Shown one piece after another: positions 34,866 to 43,175 of a DNA stretch of 64,000 nucleotides (position 1 is its first letter; every line of letters starts with the position of its first letter). Where the stretch lies: assembly GCA_910587935.1 (NCBI GenBank), contig CAJUNP010000005.1, forward strand, positions 1-64,000. Reading direction: 5' to 3'. A program made the translations under genes and the position numbers. The stretch is from an uncultured Lachnospiraceae bacterium (GTDB lineage: Bacteria > Bacillota > Clostridia > Lachnospirales > Lachnospiraceae). The notes beneath the pieces are model-generated. The model was given only the letters and a program-made list of their open reading frames with translations. It had not been told where the DNA came from and ran no database searches.

Positions 34866-34900
34866 AAAAAACCGGCGCAAAAAGGGGCCGGCCTGTAAAG
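34866..34900 (-). terminator. Riboswitch-controlled terminator before dapA
   Basis: On the reverse strand GGCCGGC...GCGCCGG is followed by seven T residues, about 50 nt before the dapA start. It directly follows the lysine aptamer and is its expression platform. Confidence 0.8.
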
Positions 34901-34905
34901 TCCTT

Positions 34906-35076
34906 CTTTGATAGCGCCCCATCTGCTTCAGATGACAGTCATACAGTTCTTAACTATATGCCCAAGATTTGACTTGCAGTGCATCTCCTCTTTCGGCGCT
35001 CTCCCCTTTCCCTTTCCTTCCTCTGTGACTGTCACATCCGAAAAGCTACTCATGAATCGCGCAACCTCTATCATTA
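34906..35076 (-). promoter_or_regulatory. Lysine riboswitch (L box)
   Basis: The reverse strand carries the conserved L-box landmarks in order: GATAGAGGTTGCGC, ATGAGTAGC, AAAGGGGAGAGCGCCGAAAG, CTTGGGC, ACTGTATGACTGTC and a closing GGGGCGCTATC. The terminal arms GATAG and CTATC pair as stem P1. A terminator follows and then dapA, so high lysine should stop transcription. The 327-bp gap between dapA and the adenosyltransferase gene is taken up by this element. Confidence 0.88.
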
Positions 35077-35143
35077 AAAACAATCATAGCACCCAAACGC
35101 CTATCTGTCAACGTGTAGATGCCATGAAATTAATTTATTTATT

Positions 35144-35656
35144 TTATTCTTCGGTAGAATCCCATGTCTTGAACTTAACCGTCTCGATCCTGGAAACCTT
35201 ATCAGCCAGCATGCACACTTCGTCCGACATAACAATCCCTGTCATAATGACGGTTGTCTCCTCCGATTTGCACTGCAGCAGATTCTCCAAATCTTCCACC
35301 GTAATGATCGATTTTTCTATCAGGCCCAGCACTTCATCCAAAACAAGCAGGTCCGCCTCTCCGGTGCACAATACCTTCTTGGCAAAATTCATACCGTTAC
35401 GGATATTCATAATTTCTTCCGCTTTTCTTTCTTCCGAAAGCATCTCAAAATTGCCGTCCGACTTTTCAAAACGGAACAACTTAATCTCCGGTTCCAGTTT
35501 TTTTAAAAATTCGGATTCCTGCAAACCTTTTCCCTTCAGGAACTGAATAATCACAACATTCGCGCCTTCAGCCGCCGCCTGAACTGCTTTACCAATTGCC
35601 GCCGGCGTTTTGCCCCGGCCGTCGCCCGTATAGATCTGTATGATACCTTTACTCAT
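35144..35656 (-). CDS. Cob(I)yrinic acid a,c-diamide adenosyltransferase-like protein (CobA/CobO family)
   Basis: A 170-residue P-loop protein that probably attaches the adenosyl group of ATP to the cobalt of corrinoids. IQIYTGDGRGKTPAAIGKA (residues 6-24) is the family's Walker A, and DLLVLDEVLGLIEK (about 105-118) the Walker B. No other cobalamin synthesis gene or cobalamin riboswitch is in the window, so it may serve salvage. GDGRGKT rather than the usual GNGKGKT is a small variation seen in relatives. AAAGGG precedes the start. Confidence 0.88.
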   Translation of the reverse strand: MSKGIIQIYTGDGRGKTPAAIGKAVQAAAEGANVVIIQFLKGKGLQESEFLKKLEPEIKLFRFEKSDGNFEMLSEERKAEEIMNIRNGMNFAKKVLCTGEADLLVLDEVLGLIEKSIITVEDLENLLQCKSEETTVIMTGIVMSDEVCMLADKVSRIETVKFKTWDSTEE

Positions 35657-35729
35657 AGGAACCCTTTCTTTTTAACTGCCAACTTGTTCCATTTTAAATC
35701 ATCATACCATATCTTTTTCGTTTGGGCAA

Positions 35730-36359
35730 CTATTCTTCTCTCAATTCCAGTTTGCTGACGGACACTTCATACGCCACACGTTTTTCCAAAGTTTCCTCAT
35801 CCAGCTTTTTCATATATTCCCTGCTCTGAATTCTTCCCCAGATCTCACATCTTTCGCCTACCGCAAAGCCGCTGGCAAACCGGGCGTTGCGTCCCCAGCA
35901 GATACAGGGAATGTAATCCGATTTTCCATACGGACGGTTTACGGCAAGAAGCAGGTCCGCAATTTCCCTTCCAAGAGGCGTTTTGCGGTAAATAGGTTCC
36001 TTACAGATATAACCGTCAAGATAAATCTGGTTGCTGCGGGCGCTCTCTTCCATAGACTCCACAAACTCAATCTCCCTTGCAAAAACCGACAATACCAGTC
36101 TGTTTTTGCGTTCTTCATGACGATTATAGGAACGGAACTGCCCGTTTACTGCAATATAATAACCCTGATAATCCTCCGTCACGTCAATCAGGCGCTCCGA
36201 GACCATAAGAGGAATAATATCAGCGGACTCACTCAAACGATTCACTTTCAAATCTACCATATAAAATCCTTCCCCAAAGATTGCATGGCTGAATGAAAAT
36301 GGACTTACGATTTCCCCCATCATTGTCACCTGGTTGTTTTCAATAACCTTATCTGTCAT
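35730..36359 (-). CDS. Single-stranded DNA-binding (OB-fold) family protein
   Basis: A 209-residue protein resembling a tandem OB-fold, SSB-like protein. The C-terminal half (about residues 95-205) has the SSB pattern NQIYLDGYICKEPIYRKTPLGREIADLLLAVNRPYGKSDYIPCICWGR ending in VGERCEIWGRIQSREY. The N-terminal half (residues 10-90) is a weaker second copy. It lacks the acidic DDDIPF-type tail of replicative SSB, so it is probably an accessory protein. The ATG at 36359 has AAGGGAG 8 nt upstream; the frame's earlier start codons do not. Confidence 0.8.
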   Translation of the reverse strand: MTDKVIENNQVTMMGEIVSPFSFSHAIFGEGFYMVDLKVNRLSESADIIPLMVSERLIDVTEDYQGYYIAVNGQFRSYNRHEERKNRLVLSVFAREIEFVESMEESARSNQIYLDGYICKEPIYRKTPLGREIADLLLAVNRPYGKSDYIPCICWGRNARFASGFAVGERCEIWGRIQSREYMKKLDEETLEKRVAYEVSVSKLELREE

Positions 36360-36600
36360 TTTTAGTTCTCCCTTCTTACACCTTAAGAAATTTTTTCCGA
36401 CGCTGCCCGCCTTGGGGCAATATTTGTAATGCAATATATTTATACTATATTTGGAGTCAAATTAGTACTGTTAGTTATCGCGCAAACCGATTTTTGCAGT
36501 TTATCCGCGTTAACGCTTGCCAACCGAAAAAAGTGGTGCTATACTAAAACAGTTTTGAAAACCGTTATTTTCATATTTTTTATATCATAAGGAGTTTTTC

Positions 36601-38430
36601 ATGAAACAAAAGCGAGAAGATATCAGGAATGTAGCCATTATTGCCCACGTTGACCACGGTAAAACCACACTGGTGGACGAGCTGTTAAAACAAAGCGGCG
36701 TATTCCGTGCCGGTCAGGAAGTGGCCGAACGGATCATGGATTCCAACGATATTGAAAGAGAACGCGGTATTACCATTTTATCCAAGAATACCGCGGTCAC
36801 TTATAAGGACACTAAAATCAACATTATTGATACGCCCGGCCACGCCGATTTCGGCGGAGAAGTGGAACGCGTACTGAAGATGGTGAACGGCGTTATACTG
36901 GTAGTCGATGCCTTTGAGGGTGCCATGCCCCAGACCAAATTTGTTCTGAAAAAGGCTCTGGAGTTAAAACTTCCCGTTATTGTCTGTATTAATAAAACAG
37001 ACCGTCCCGAGGCAAGACCCGCCGAAGTTATCGATGAAGTGCTGGAATTATTTTTAGATCTGGATGCGGATGAGAGTCAGTTAGACTGCCCCTTTGTTTT
37101 TGCCTCCGCCAAAGCCGGCACCGCCACACTGGATATGAATGTTCCCGGCAGGGATATGATTCCTCTTTTTGAGACAATCCTTCAGTATATTCCGGCTCCC
37201 GAAGGTGATCCGGAAGCCGGAACCCAGGTACTGATCAGTACCATCGACTATAATGAATATGTAGGACGGATCGGAGTCGGCAAGGTGGATAACGGAACCG
37301 TCAGCGTCAATCAGGAAGTAGTAATTGTCAATCACCATGAACCGGACAAGCAGAAAAAGGTTAAAATCAGCAAGCTGTATGAATTTGACGGCCTGAACAA
37401 AACAGAAGTGAAAGAAGCGCACATCGGCTCCATCGTGGCTATTTCCGGTATTGCGGATATTCATATCGGAGACACGCTCTGTTCTACGGACAATCCCTGC
37501 GCGATTCCCTTCCAGAAAATTTCGGAGCCGACAATCGCCATGCAGTTTATTGTAAACGATTCGCCGCTGGCCGGCAAAGAAGGAAAATATATTACCAGCC
37601 GCCATTTAAGAGACCGGCTTTTTAAAGAATTAAATACCGACGTGTCTCTCCGTGTGGAGGAAACGGACACTACCGAAGCGTTTAAAGTATCGGGGCGCGG
37701 AGAACTTCATCTCTCCGTTCTGATCGAAAATATGCGCCGGGAAGGTTATGAATTTGCGGTCAGCAAGGCCGAAGTAATCTATCACACCGACGAAAACGGA
37801 AAAAAACAGGAGCCGATGGAACTTGCCTACGTAGATGTCCCGGACGAGTTTTCCGGGGCCGTAATCGAAAAATTGAGCCAGCGCAAGGGTGAGCTCCGCA
37901 GTATGGGTTCCGCTTCCGGCGGTTATACCCGTCTGGAATTCTCAATCCCCTCCAGAGGACTGATCGGATACCGGGGCGAATTTATGACAGACACAAAAGG
38001 AAACGGAATTATAAACACTATTTTCGACGGATACGGGCCTTATAAGGGCGATATTCAATACCGTAAACAGGGCTCCCTGATTGCTTTTGAAGCGGGAGAA
38101 GCCATTACCTACGGATTATATAATGCCCAGGAACGCGGCACTCTCTTTATCGGTCCAGGCGAAAAAGTATATTCCGGAATGGTCGTTGGTCAAAACGGAA
38201 AAGCGGAAGATATTGAATTGAATGTCTGCAAGAAAAAACAGCTGACCAATACCCGTTCCTCCAGCGCGGACGAAGCTCTCCGGCTGACGCCGCCCAGAGT
38301 TCTTTCTCTGGAACAGGCGTTGGAATTTATCGATACGGACGAACTGTTAGAGGTTACTCCCACGTCCCTGCGCATCCGCAAAAAGATTTTAGATCCCACT
38401 TTAAGGAAGCGGGCGTCCATGAAAAAATGA
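36601..38430 (+). CDS. typA: Ribosome-associated GTPase TypA/BipA
   Basis: A translational GTPase that assists 50S assembly and stress adaptation. The 609 residues follow EF-G-like order: AHVDHGKTT P-loop (residues 15-23), RGITI switch I, DTPGHADFGGEVE, NKTD, then beta-barrel domain 2, two alpha/beta domains and the BipA-specific C-terminal domain (LRIRKKILDP near the end). AAGGAG precedes the ATG. It is monocistronic, divergent from the SSB-like gene and closed by a strong terminator. Confidence 0.97.
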   Translation: MKQKREDIRNVAIIAHVDHGKTTLVDELLKQSGVFRAGQEVAERIMDSNDIERERGITILSKNTAVTYKDTKINIIDTPGHADFGGEVERVLKMVNGVILVVDAFEGAMPQTKFVLKKALELKLPVIVCINKTDRPEARPAEVIDEVLELFLDLDADESQLDCPFVFASAKAGTATLDMNVPGRDMIPLFETILQYIPAPEGDPEAGTQVLISTIDYNEYVGRIGVGKVDNGTVSVNQEVVIVNHHEPDKQKKVKISKLYEFDGLNKTEVKEAHIGSIVAISGIADIHIGDTLCSTDNPCAIPFQKISEPTIAMQFIVNDSPLAGKEGKYITSRHLRDRLFKELNTDVSLRVEETDTTEAFKVSGRGELHLSVLIENMRREGYEFAVSKAEVIYHTDENGKKQEPMELAYVDVPDEFSGAVIEKLSQRKGELRSMGSASGGYTRLEFSIPSRGLIGYRGEFMTDTKGNGIINTIFDGYGPYKGDIQYRKQGSLIAFEAGEAITYGLYNAQERGTLFIGPGEKVYSGMVVGQNGKAEDIELNVCKKKQLTNTRSSSADEALRLTPPRVLSLEQALEFIDTDELLEVTPTSLRIRKKILDPTLRKRASMKK

Positions 38431-38437
38431 ATTCGTT

Positions 38438-38488
38438 TCATGCATATAAAAAACAGAGGCCGCAAACGCCTCTGTTTTTTATATGCTA
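38438..38488. terminator. Terminator after typA
   Basis: A 19-bp perfect stem (arms GCATATAAAAAACAGAGGC and its complement, loop CGCAAAC). It lies between typA and a convergent gene and has A and T runs on both sides of the GC core, so it can act in both directions. Confidence 0.92.
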
Positions 38489-38520
38489 AATCCCATTTGA
38501 TAATGTATAAAACCGTTACA

Positions 38521-39447
38521 TTATTTTTTAGCCGAATCTCCGTTTCTTCCATTAATCTGAGAAACTCTGGCTATCTTATCATGCATGCTGGTCCCGGCGG
38601 ACGCAGAATTTACCGGTTCGGCAATAAAATCATTCTTTCCGCGTTTTTCATCTTTGTCGTTTCGGTAAATAATAAACGCAAGCGCACAGGAAACAAGCGT
38701 AAGAAGCCCCATCAGCAGTACGTACAACGCAACGTCAGGAATCGTCCCATCATTGTAAAGCGCCAGCATGAAACCGTTTAATACGCTTAAGGCCGCCGCC
38801 ACGGCAAGTAAATGGATTTTGCCCTCTCTCTTTACTCCCTGGAAAACCAGCACGGAAACGGCAATCGATAAAAGCATCATAAAAATTCCCGCCGTACCGA
38901 CCAGTACAATCTCCGCAACCGGCATCTGCATCATATTCTCCAGAATCGCACGGTTCTCTTCCATGTATTCCGGGTCCAGCGTCTGCAGATAAGCGTCCGC
39001 TCCCCGCGCGTTGACAGCCCACGCTACCATAATCAGACTGAAGCCCGAATTAATTCCGTATGCCATAACCGTATCGATAATTCTGACGCCTACGCCAAAC
39101 AGCAGGGAATTCTCTTTCCGGTAAAATTCCTTCATCATATAGCGCATAATCAAATAATAACCGCCCACCTGGATCAGTCCGTAAATAATCCCGTAGACAA
39201 AAGCATAAACGGCCGTATTGGCTTCAAAAAATTCCGCAAGTGCAGGAATACTGAGTATCCCCGTATTAACCAGACTCAGCGCAAACATATCCGCAAGAAT
39301 ATATGCGCTTGCACCGATAAACAAAACGCCCAGCCGTAACTTATACTTTTTTCTCAAAAGTAAAACCAGAACGAACGGCAGTCCGATTCCAACGATTGTG
39401 TTGAAGACCATTCCGGCAATTACCGGACTTGAAAATGATTGCTGCAT
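38521..39447 (-). CDS. YhfC-like multi-pass membrane protein
   Basis: A 308-residue integral membrane protein with about seven hydrophobic segments, resembling the YhfC family of glutamic-type intramembrane proteases (related to the CPBP/abortive-infection group). Near the expected catalytic helix I read ENSLLFGVGVRIIDTVMAYG, which lacks a clear EExxR pair, so protease activity is doubtful. The ATG at 39447 has AGGAGG at 6-nt spacing. It follows the MATE transporter by 18 bp and is probably co-transcribed. Confidence 0.65.
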   Translation of the reverse strand: MQQSFSSPVIAGMVFNTIVGIGLPFVLVLLLRKKYKLRLGVLFIGASAYILADMFALSLVNTGILSIPALAEFFEANTAVYAFVYGIIYGLIQVGGYYLIMRYMMKEFYRKENSLLFGVGVRIIDTVMAYGINSGFSLIMVAWAVNARGADAYLQTLDPEYMEENRAILENMMQMPVAEIVLVGTAGIFMMLLSIAVSVLVFQGVKREGKIHLLAVAAALSVLNGFMLALYNDGTIPDVALYVLLMGLLTLVSCALAFIIYRNDKDEKRGKNDFIAEPVNSASAGTSMHDKIARVSQINGRNGDSAKK

Positions 39448-39465
39448 ATGCATCCTCCTAATCTG

Positions 39466-40827
39466 TTATTTTTTATTCCACAGCATTTTTCTGCCTACCG
39501 TCAGGAAAAACAGAGTTACCGTCGATACCACCGCCAGAAAATCTGCAATCGGCTCTGCCAGAAAAACCGCGGCCACTTTGTTTTCCATAAACGGCGGCAA
39601 TATATAAATCAGCGGAATCAATAAAATAATCTTCCGCAAAACAGCAAGGAATAGAGAATGTACCGCTTTCCCAAGGGAAACAAACGTCTGCTGGCAGGCC
39701 ATCTGCGCTCCAAACAGGCACGTCGCTCCGAAATATACCCGCAGGGCCCACGCACAGTAATCGATCAGCTCCTGATCCGTGGAAAAGATTCGCGCAAACA
39801 CTTGCGGATATATTTGTATCATCAGCCAGACAGCCACCGTATAAAGCACACAGGAACACAAAGCCAGCATAAAAGCCCTTTTAACCCTGTCCAGCCTGGA
39901 AGCTCCGTAATTGTAACTGATAATCGGCTGCATTCCCTGGGTCAGTCCCTGCAGAGGCATCATAACCGCCTGCATCAGACTCGCCATAATAGTCATGGAG
40001 CCTACCGCAACGTCGCCGCCATACTTTTGCAGAGACGTATTGAAACAGACGGAGATCAGACTTTCCGTTGACTGCATGATGAACGGCGACACGCCTAACG
40101 CCATAACCGGCGCAATCACACGGAAACGGATCCGCAGATTCCTGGGGCGTATTTTTAAAACCGTCCTGTCGCTGAACAAAAATTTTAATACCCATGCAGC
40201 GGATACGGCCTGCGAAAGTATCGTGGCCAGGGCTGCGCCTTTTACGCCCATGCGAAATCCAAATATAAATACAGGATCGAGCACGATATTCAGGCCGGCG
40301 CCTATCAAAGTCGTAAACATTGCCATCCGCGCAAATCCCTGCGAGGTAATAAACGCATTCATTCCCGTGGTTATCAAAACAAACACGGAACCCAGAACAT
40401 AAATATGCAGGTATCCCGACGCATAACCGATGGTATCCTCACTGGCTCCAAACAAATATAAAAACGTATCTCCGAATATGAAAAATATAACGGACAGAAT
40501 CCCTCCGGAAACAAGCAGGGCGCAAAGACTGTTTCCCAATATTTCTTCCGCACGGTCATGATTCCCCCTGCCCATTTCAATGGCGGCCCGGGGAGCGCCG
40601 CCGAATCCGAACAATGCGGAAAATGCGGCTATCAGAATAATAATGGGAAATGCAATTCCGAGCCCCGTAAGCGCCGCCGCCCCTACCTCCGGAATATGTC
40701 CTATATAAATCCGGTCTACAACATTATACAAGAGATTAACAATCTGCGCGGCAATAGCAGGAAGCGCCAGTTCAAAAAGCAGCTTTCCCACCGGCGCCGT
40801 TCCCAGTTTCTCTTCATTTTGATTCAT
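39466..40827 (-). CDS. MATE-family multidrug/Na+ antiporter
   Basis: A 453-residue inner-membrane exporter with twelve predicted helices in two related halves (PVGKLLFELALPAIAAQIVNLLYNVVDRIYIGHI at the start, GVSPFIMQSTESLISVCFN opening the second half). Length and segment pattern match MATE transporters that expel drugs or metabolites against a Na+ or H+ gradient. GGGAGG precedes the start. It precedes the YhfC-like gene. Substrate is unknown. Confidence 0.92.
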   Translation of the reverse strand: MNQNEEKLGTAPVGKLLFELALPAIAAQIVNLLYNVVDRIYIGHIPEVGAAALTGLGIAFPIIILIAAFSALFGFGGAPRAAIEMGRGNHDRAEEILGNSLCALLVSGGILSVIFFIFGDTFLYLFGASEDTIGYASGYLHIYVLGSVFVLITTGMNAFITSQGFARMAMFTTLIGAGLNIVLDPVFIFGFRMGVKGAALATILSQAVSAAWVLKFLFSDRTVLKIRPRNLRIRFRVIAPVMALGVSPFIMQSTESLISVCFNTSLQKYGGDVAVGSMTIMASLMQAVMMPLQGLTQGMQPIISYNYGASRLDRVKRAFMLALCSCVLYTVAVWLMIQIYPQVFARIFSTDQELIDYCAWALRVYFGATCLFGAQMACQQTFVSLGKAVHSLFLAVLRKIILLIPLIYILPPFMENKVAAVFLAEPIADFLAVVSTVTLFFLTVGRKMLWNKK

Positions 40828-40845
40828 AAATAAGCCTCCCGTCCG

Positions 40846-42177
40846 TTACAGCCCCAGCAGTCTGGTTGCAAAAGAAAAATAAATGAGCAGAGACAACGCA
40901 TCCACAATGGTTGTAATAAACGGACTTGCCATTACGGCCGGATCAAATCCGAGACGCTTCGCCAGAACAGGCAGCGTACACCCTACAAGCTTTGCAATAA
41001 CGACCGTTACCACAAGAGTCAGGCAGACTACTGCCGACACCGGAATTCCTACCCGGTCAAACCACAGCAGCTTGCAGAAATTTGCGGCGGCCAGAGTCAC
41101 GCCGCACATAAAAGCCACACGGATTTCTTTCCATACGACGCGTAAAACGTCTTTATAGCCGATTTCTCCCAAAGACAATCCGCGAATCACAGTCACGCTC
41201 GCCTGTCCTCCCGCATTGCCTCCGGTATCCATCAGCATCGGAATAAACGCGGTTAACACGACATAAACGCTTAAGGCGTCTTCAAAAGCCGTAATGATCC
41301 TGCCTGTAAAGGCCGCGGAAATCATCAAAAGAAGCAGCCAGGGAATTCTCTTTTTGTAAGTCTCCCAGATACCGGTCCGCATGTAGGGTTTGTCGGACGG
41401 CATAATCGCCGCCATCTTCTCCATGTCTTCGGTAGTTTCTTCTTCTATAATGTCCACAATATCGTCTACGGTAATGATACCCACCAGCCGCTTTTCATTG
41501 TCTACCACCGGCATTGCCGTAAAATCATATTTTTTAAACTGCCTTGCGGCTTCCTCCTGGTCCATAAGCGTATTGATCGCAATTACATTCTCATGCATCA
41601 TTTCGCCGATCACCGCGTCCGGATCGCTTAGCAGCAAATAACGCAGCGCTACCGTACCCACAAGTTTCCGTCCCGGGTCCAGCACGTAGCAGATATTAAT
41701 CGTCTCGCTGTCAAGTCCTACTTTCCGTATTCTGTCGATCGCTTCCGCTACCGTTAAATTCTCTTTCAGATCTACGTATTCCACCGTCATAATGCTTCCG
41801 GCGGAATCTTCCGGATAACGGAGCAGATGATTGATATCCCTTCTGGTATCGGGGCTGGCGTTGGCAAGCAGCTTTTTAACCACATTCGCCGGCATCTCTT
41901 CCAACAGGTCCGTCGCATCGTCGGCCATCAGATTATCGATAATATTGGCCGCCTCTTTATCCGAAAGGGAAGTAATTATCGTCTGCTGGTTTTCCACCTC
42001 CAGATAAGAAAACACATCCGCCGCCATGTCTTTGGGAAGAATGCGGAAAACCTTAAGCATTTCTTCTTCTTCCAGTTCTTCCATAACCGCCGCAATATCT
42101 GCGTCATTCAGTTCCGACAGCCTCTGCCGCAGGCGGGTATATTGCTTGGTATCCAGTAATTCTCTGATCTCTTCCAT
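40846..42177 (-). CDS. mgtE: Magnesium transporter MgtE
   Basis: Gated Mg2+ channel. The 443-residue protein has the N-terminal superhelical domain (residues 5-125), a CBS-domain pair (about 130-255, GSIMTVEYVDLKENLTVAEAI and VVDNEKRLVGIITVDDIVDIIEEE), the plug helix, and five transmembrane helices from residue 275 with PMLMDTGGNAGGQ in the pore. AAGGAG precedes the start. I looked for an M-box riboswitch in the 158-bp leader and did not see one. The gene is complete. Confidence 0.95.
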   Translation of the reverse strand: MEEIRELLDTKQYTRLRQRLSELNDADIAAVMEELEEEEMLKVFRILPKDMAADVFSYLEVENQQTIITSLSDKEAANIIDNLMADDATDLLEEMPANVVKKLLANASPDTRRDINHLLRYPEDSAGSIMTVEYVDLKENLTVAEAIDRIRKVGLDSETINICYVLDPGRKLVGTVALRYLLLSDPDAVIGEMMHENVIAINTLMDQEEAARQFKKYDFTAMPVVDNEKRLVGIITVDDIVDIIEEETTEDMEKMAAIMPSDKPYMRTGIWETYKKRIPWLLLLMISAAFTGRIITAFEDALSVYVVLTAFIPMLMDTGGNAGGQASVTVIRGLSLGEIGYKDVLRVVWKEIRVAFMCGVTLAAANFCKLLWFDRVGIPVSAVVCLTLVVTVVIAKLVGCTLPVLAKRLGFDPAVMASPFITTIVDALSLLIYFSFATRLLGL

Positions 42178-42335
42178 AGCATTTCTCCTTTTCAGTTGTG
42201 ATTTTTATGCTCCGCCCGGGGAGAGGAATATCCGTACTATATGTTTTACTTCTATTCTTCAAAAAAACCACCACCTTTCAAAAAAATACTATGGTTCCAA
42301 GATTTCGGTAATTTAAATGTACTTAATAAACTATA

Positions 42336-42986
42336 CTAAAGGGAACACCTTTTGTCAATGAAATACGCCCTTTCAATCTCCGTGATTTTTGTTTTTCCGC
42401 CGGTCGCTTCGGTAATCTCTTTTTCCATTTTCCCGGCAATTTCAAAGGGGAGCATTACCTGCAGATACACCTTTTCCGTATACTCCGCCCTTTCCGGCTC
42501 AATCCCTGCTTCCGAAAGAAAGTAAAGAATTTTACCTATCCCGTTATAATCTGTATCCAAGCCGTAGCGGATGCCGTAACGCATCCAGGCCGTCTGCGAA
42601 TTTTTTATGCCTTCCCTGACCGCCTGGGTATATGCCCGCACCAGTCCGCCCGTTCCCAAAAGCACTCCTCCGAAATAACGGGTAACCACAACGGCAACAT
42701 TCCTGATTTCTTCTCCCAGCAAAACCTCCAGCATCGGTCTGCCCGCCGTCTGGGAAGGTTCACCGTCGTCGCTGCAGCGGCTGAGTTCCCCTTTCGGTCC
42801 GAGCACATAGGCAGAACAATTGTGCCGTGCATCCCAGTATTTCTTTTTCATTTCACCGATAAAGCGCTGTGCCTCCTCTTCGGATTCCACACTCCGCACG
42901 GTAGCGATAAAACGGGATTTTTTCTCTGTAATCTCCCCTTCTCCCCCCGCCGTAAGAATCCGGTACGGCTCTTTGTACTCCTGCAT
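42336..42986 (-). CDS. YigZ/IMPACT-family protein
   Basis: A 216-residue protein of the YigZ family. The N-terminal domain has the signature KSRFIATVRSVESEEEA and, near residue 52, ARHNCSAYVLG, then SDDGEPSQTAGRPMLEVL and TRYFGGVLLGTGGLVRAYTQA, which define the family. A ferredoxin-like C-terminal DUF1949 domain follows. Related IMPACT proteins act on translation control in eukaryotes; the bacterial role is unclear. GGGAG precedes the ATG. It is divergent from the class A PBP gene. Confidence 0.92.
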   Translation of the reverse strand: MQEYKEPYRILTAGGEGEITEKKSRFIATVRSVESEEEAQRFIGEMKKKYWDARHNCSAYVLGPKGELSRCSDDGEPSQTAGRPMLEVLLGEEIRNVAVVVTRYFGGVLLGTGGLVRAYTQAVREGIKNSQTAWMRYGIRYGLDTDYNGIGKILYFLSEAGIEPERAEYTEKVYLQVMLPFEIAGKMEKEITEATGGKTKITEIERAYFIDKRCSL

Positions 42987-43175
42987 AACATCACATCTCC
43001 CAACTTTTCCTGTCTATAAATATACCATATTTTGAGACTGATTCCAGCATAAAACCGAAAGATTTTGTGAACAATTCTTAATATGTCAATAAAAACCTTT
43101 ATTTACCACAGTTTTTTTGCTATAATTAATGCAGTATTGCTTATCAGGCAAACCATCTAAAGAGGTGAATTACTT

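Noticed and set aside
36359..36434. N-terminal extension of the SSB-like protein
   Set aside because: The 25 extra residues are not SSB-like, whereas the internal ATG has AAGGGAG at ideal spacing.
42178..42335. M-box riboswitch or leader peptide before mgtE
   Set aside because: No M-box core is visible. A TTG frame after AAAGGTGG runs into mgtE in another frame, but the spacing is long and the product looks random.
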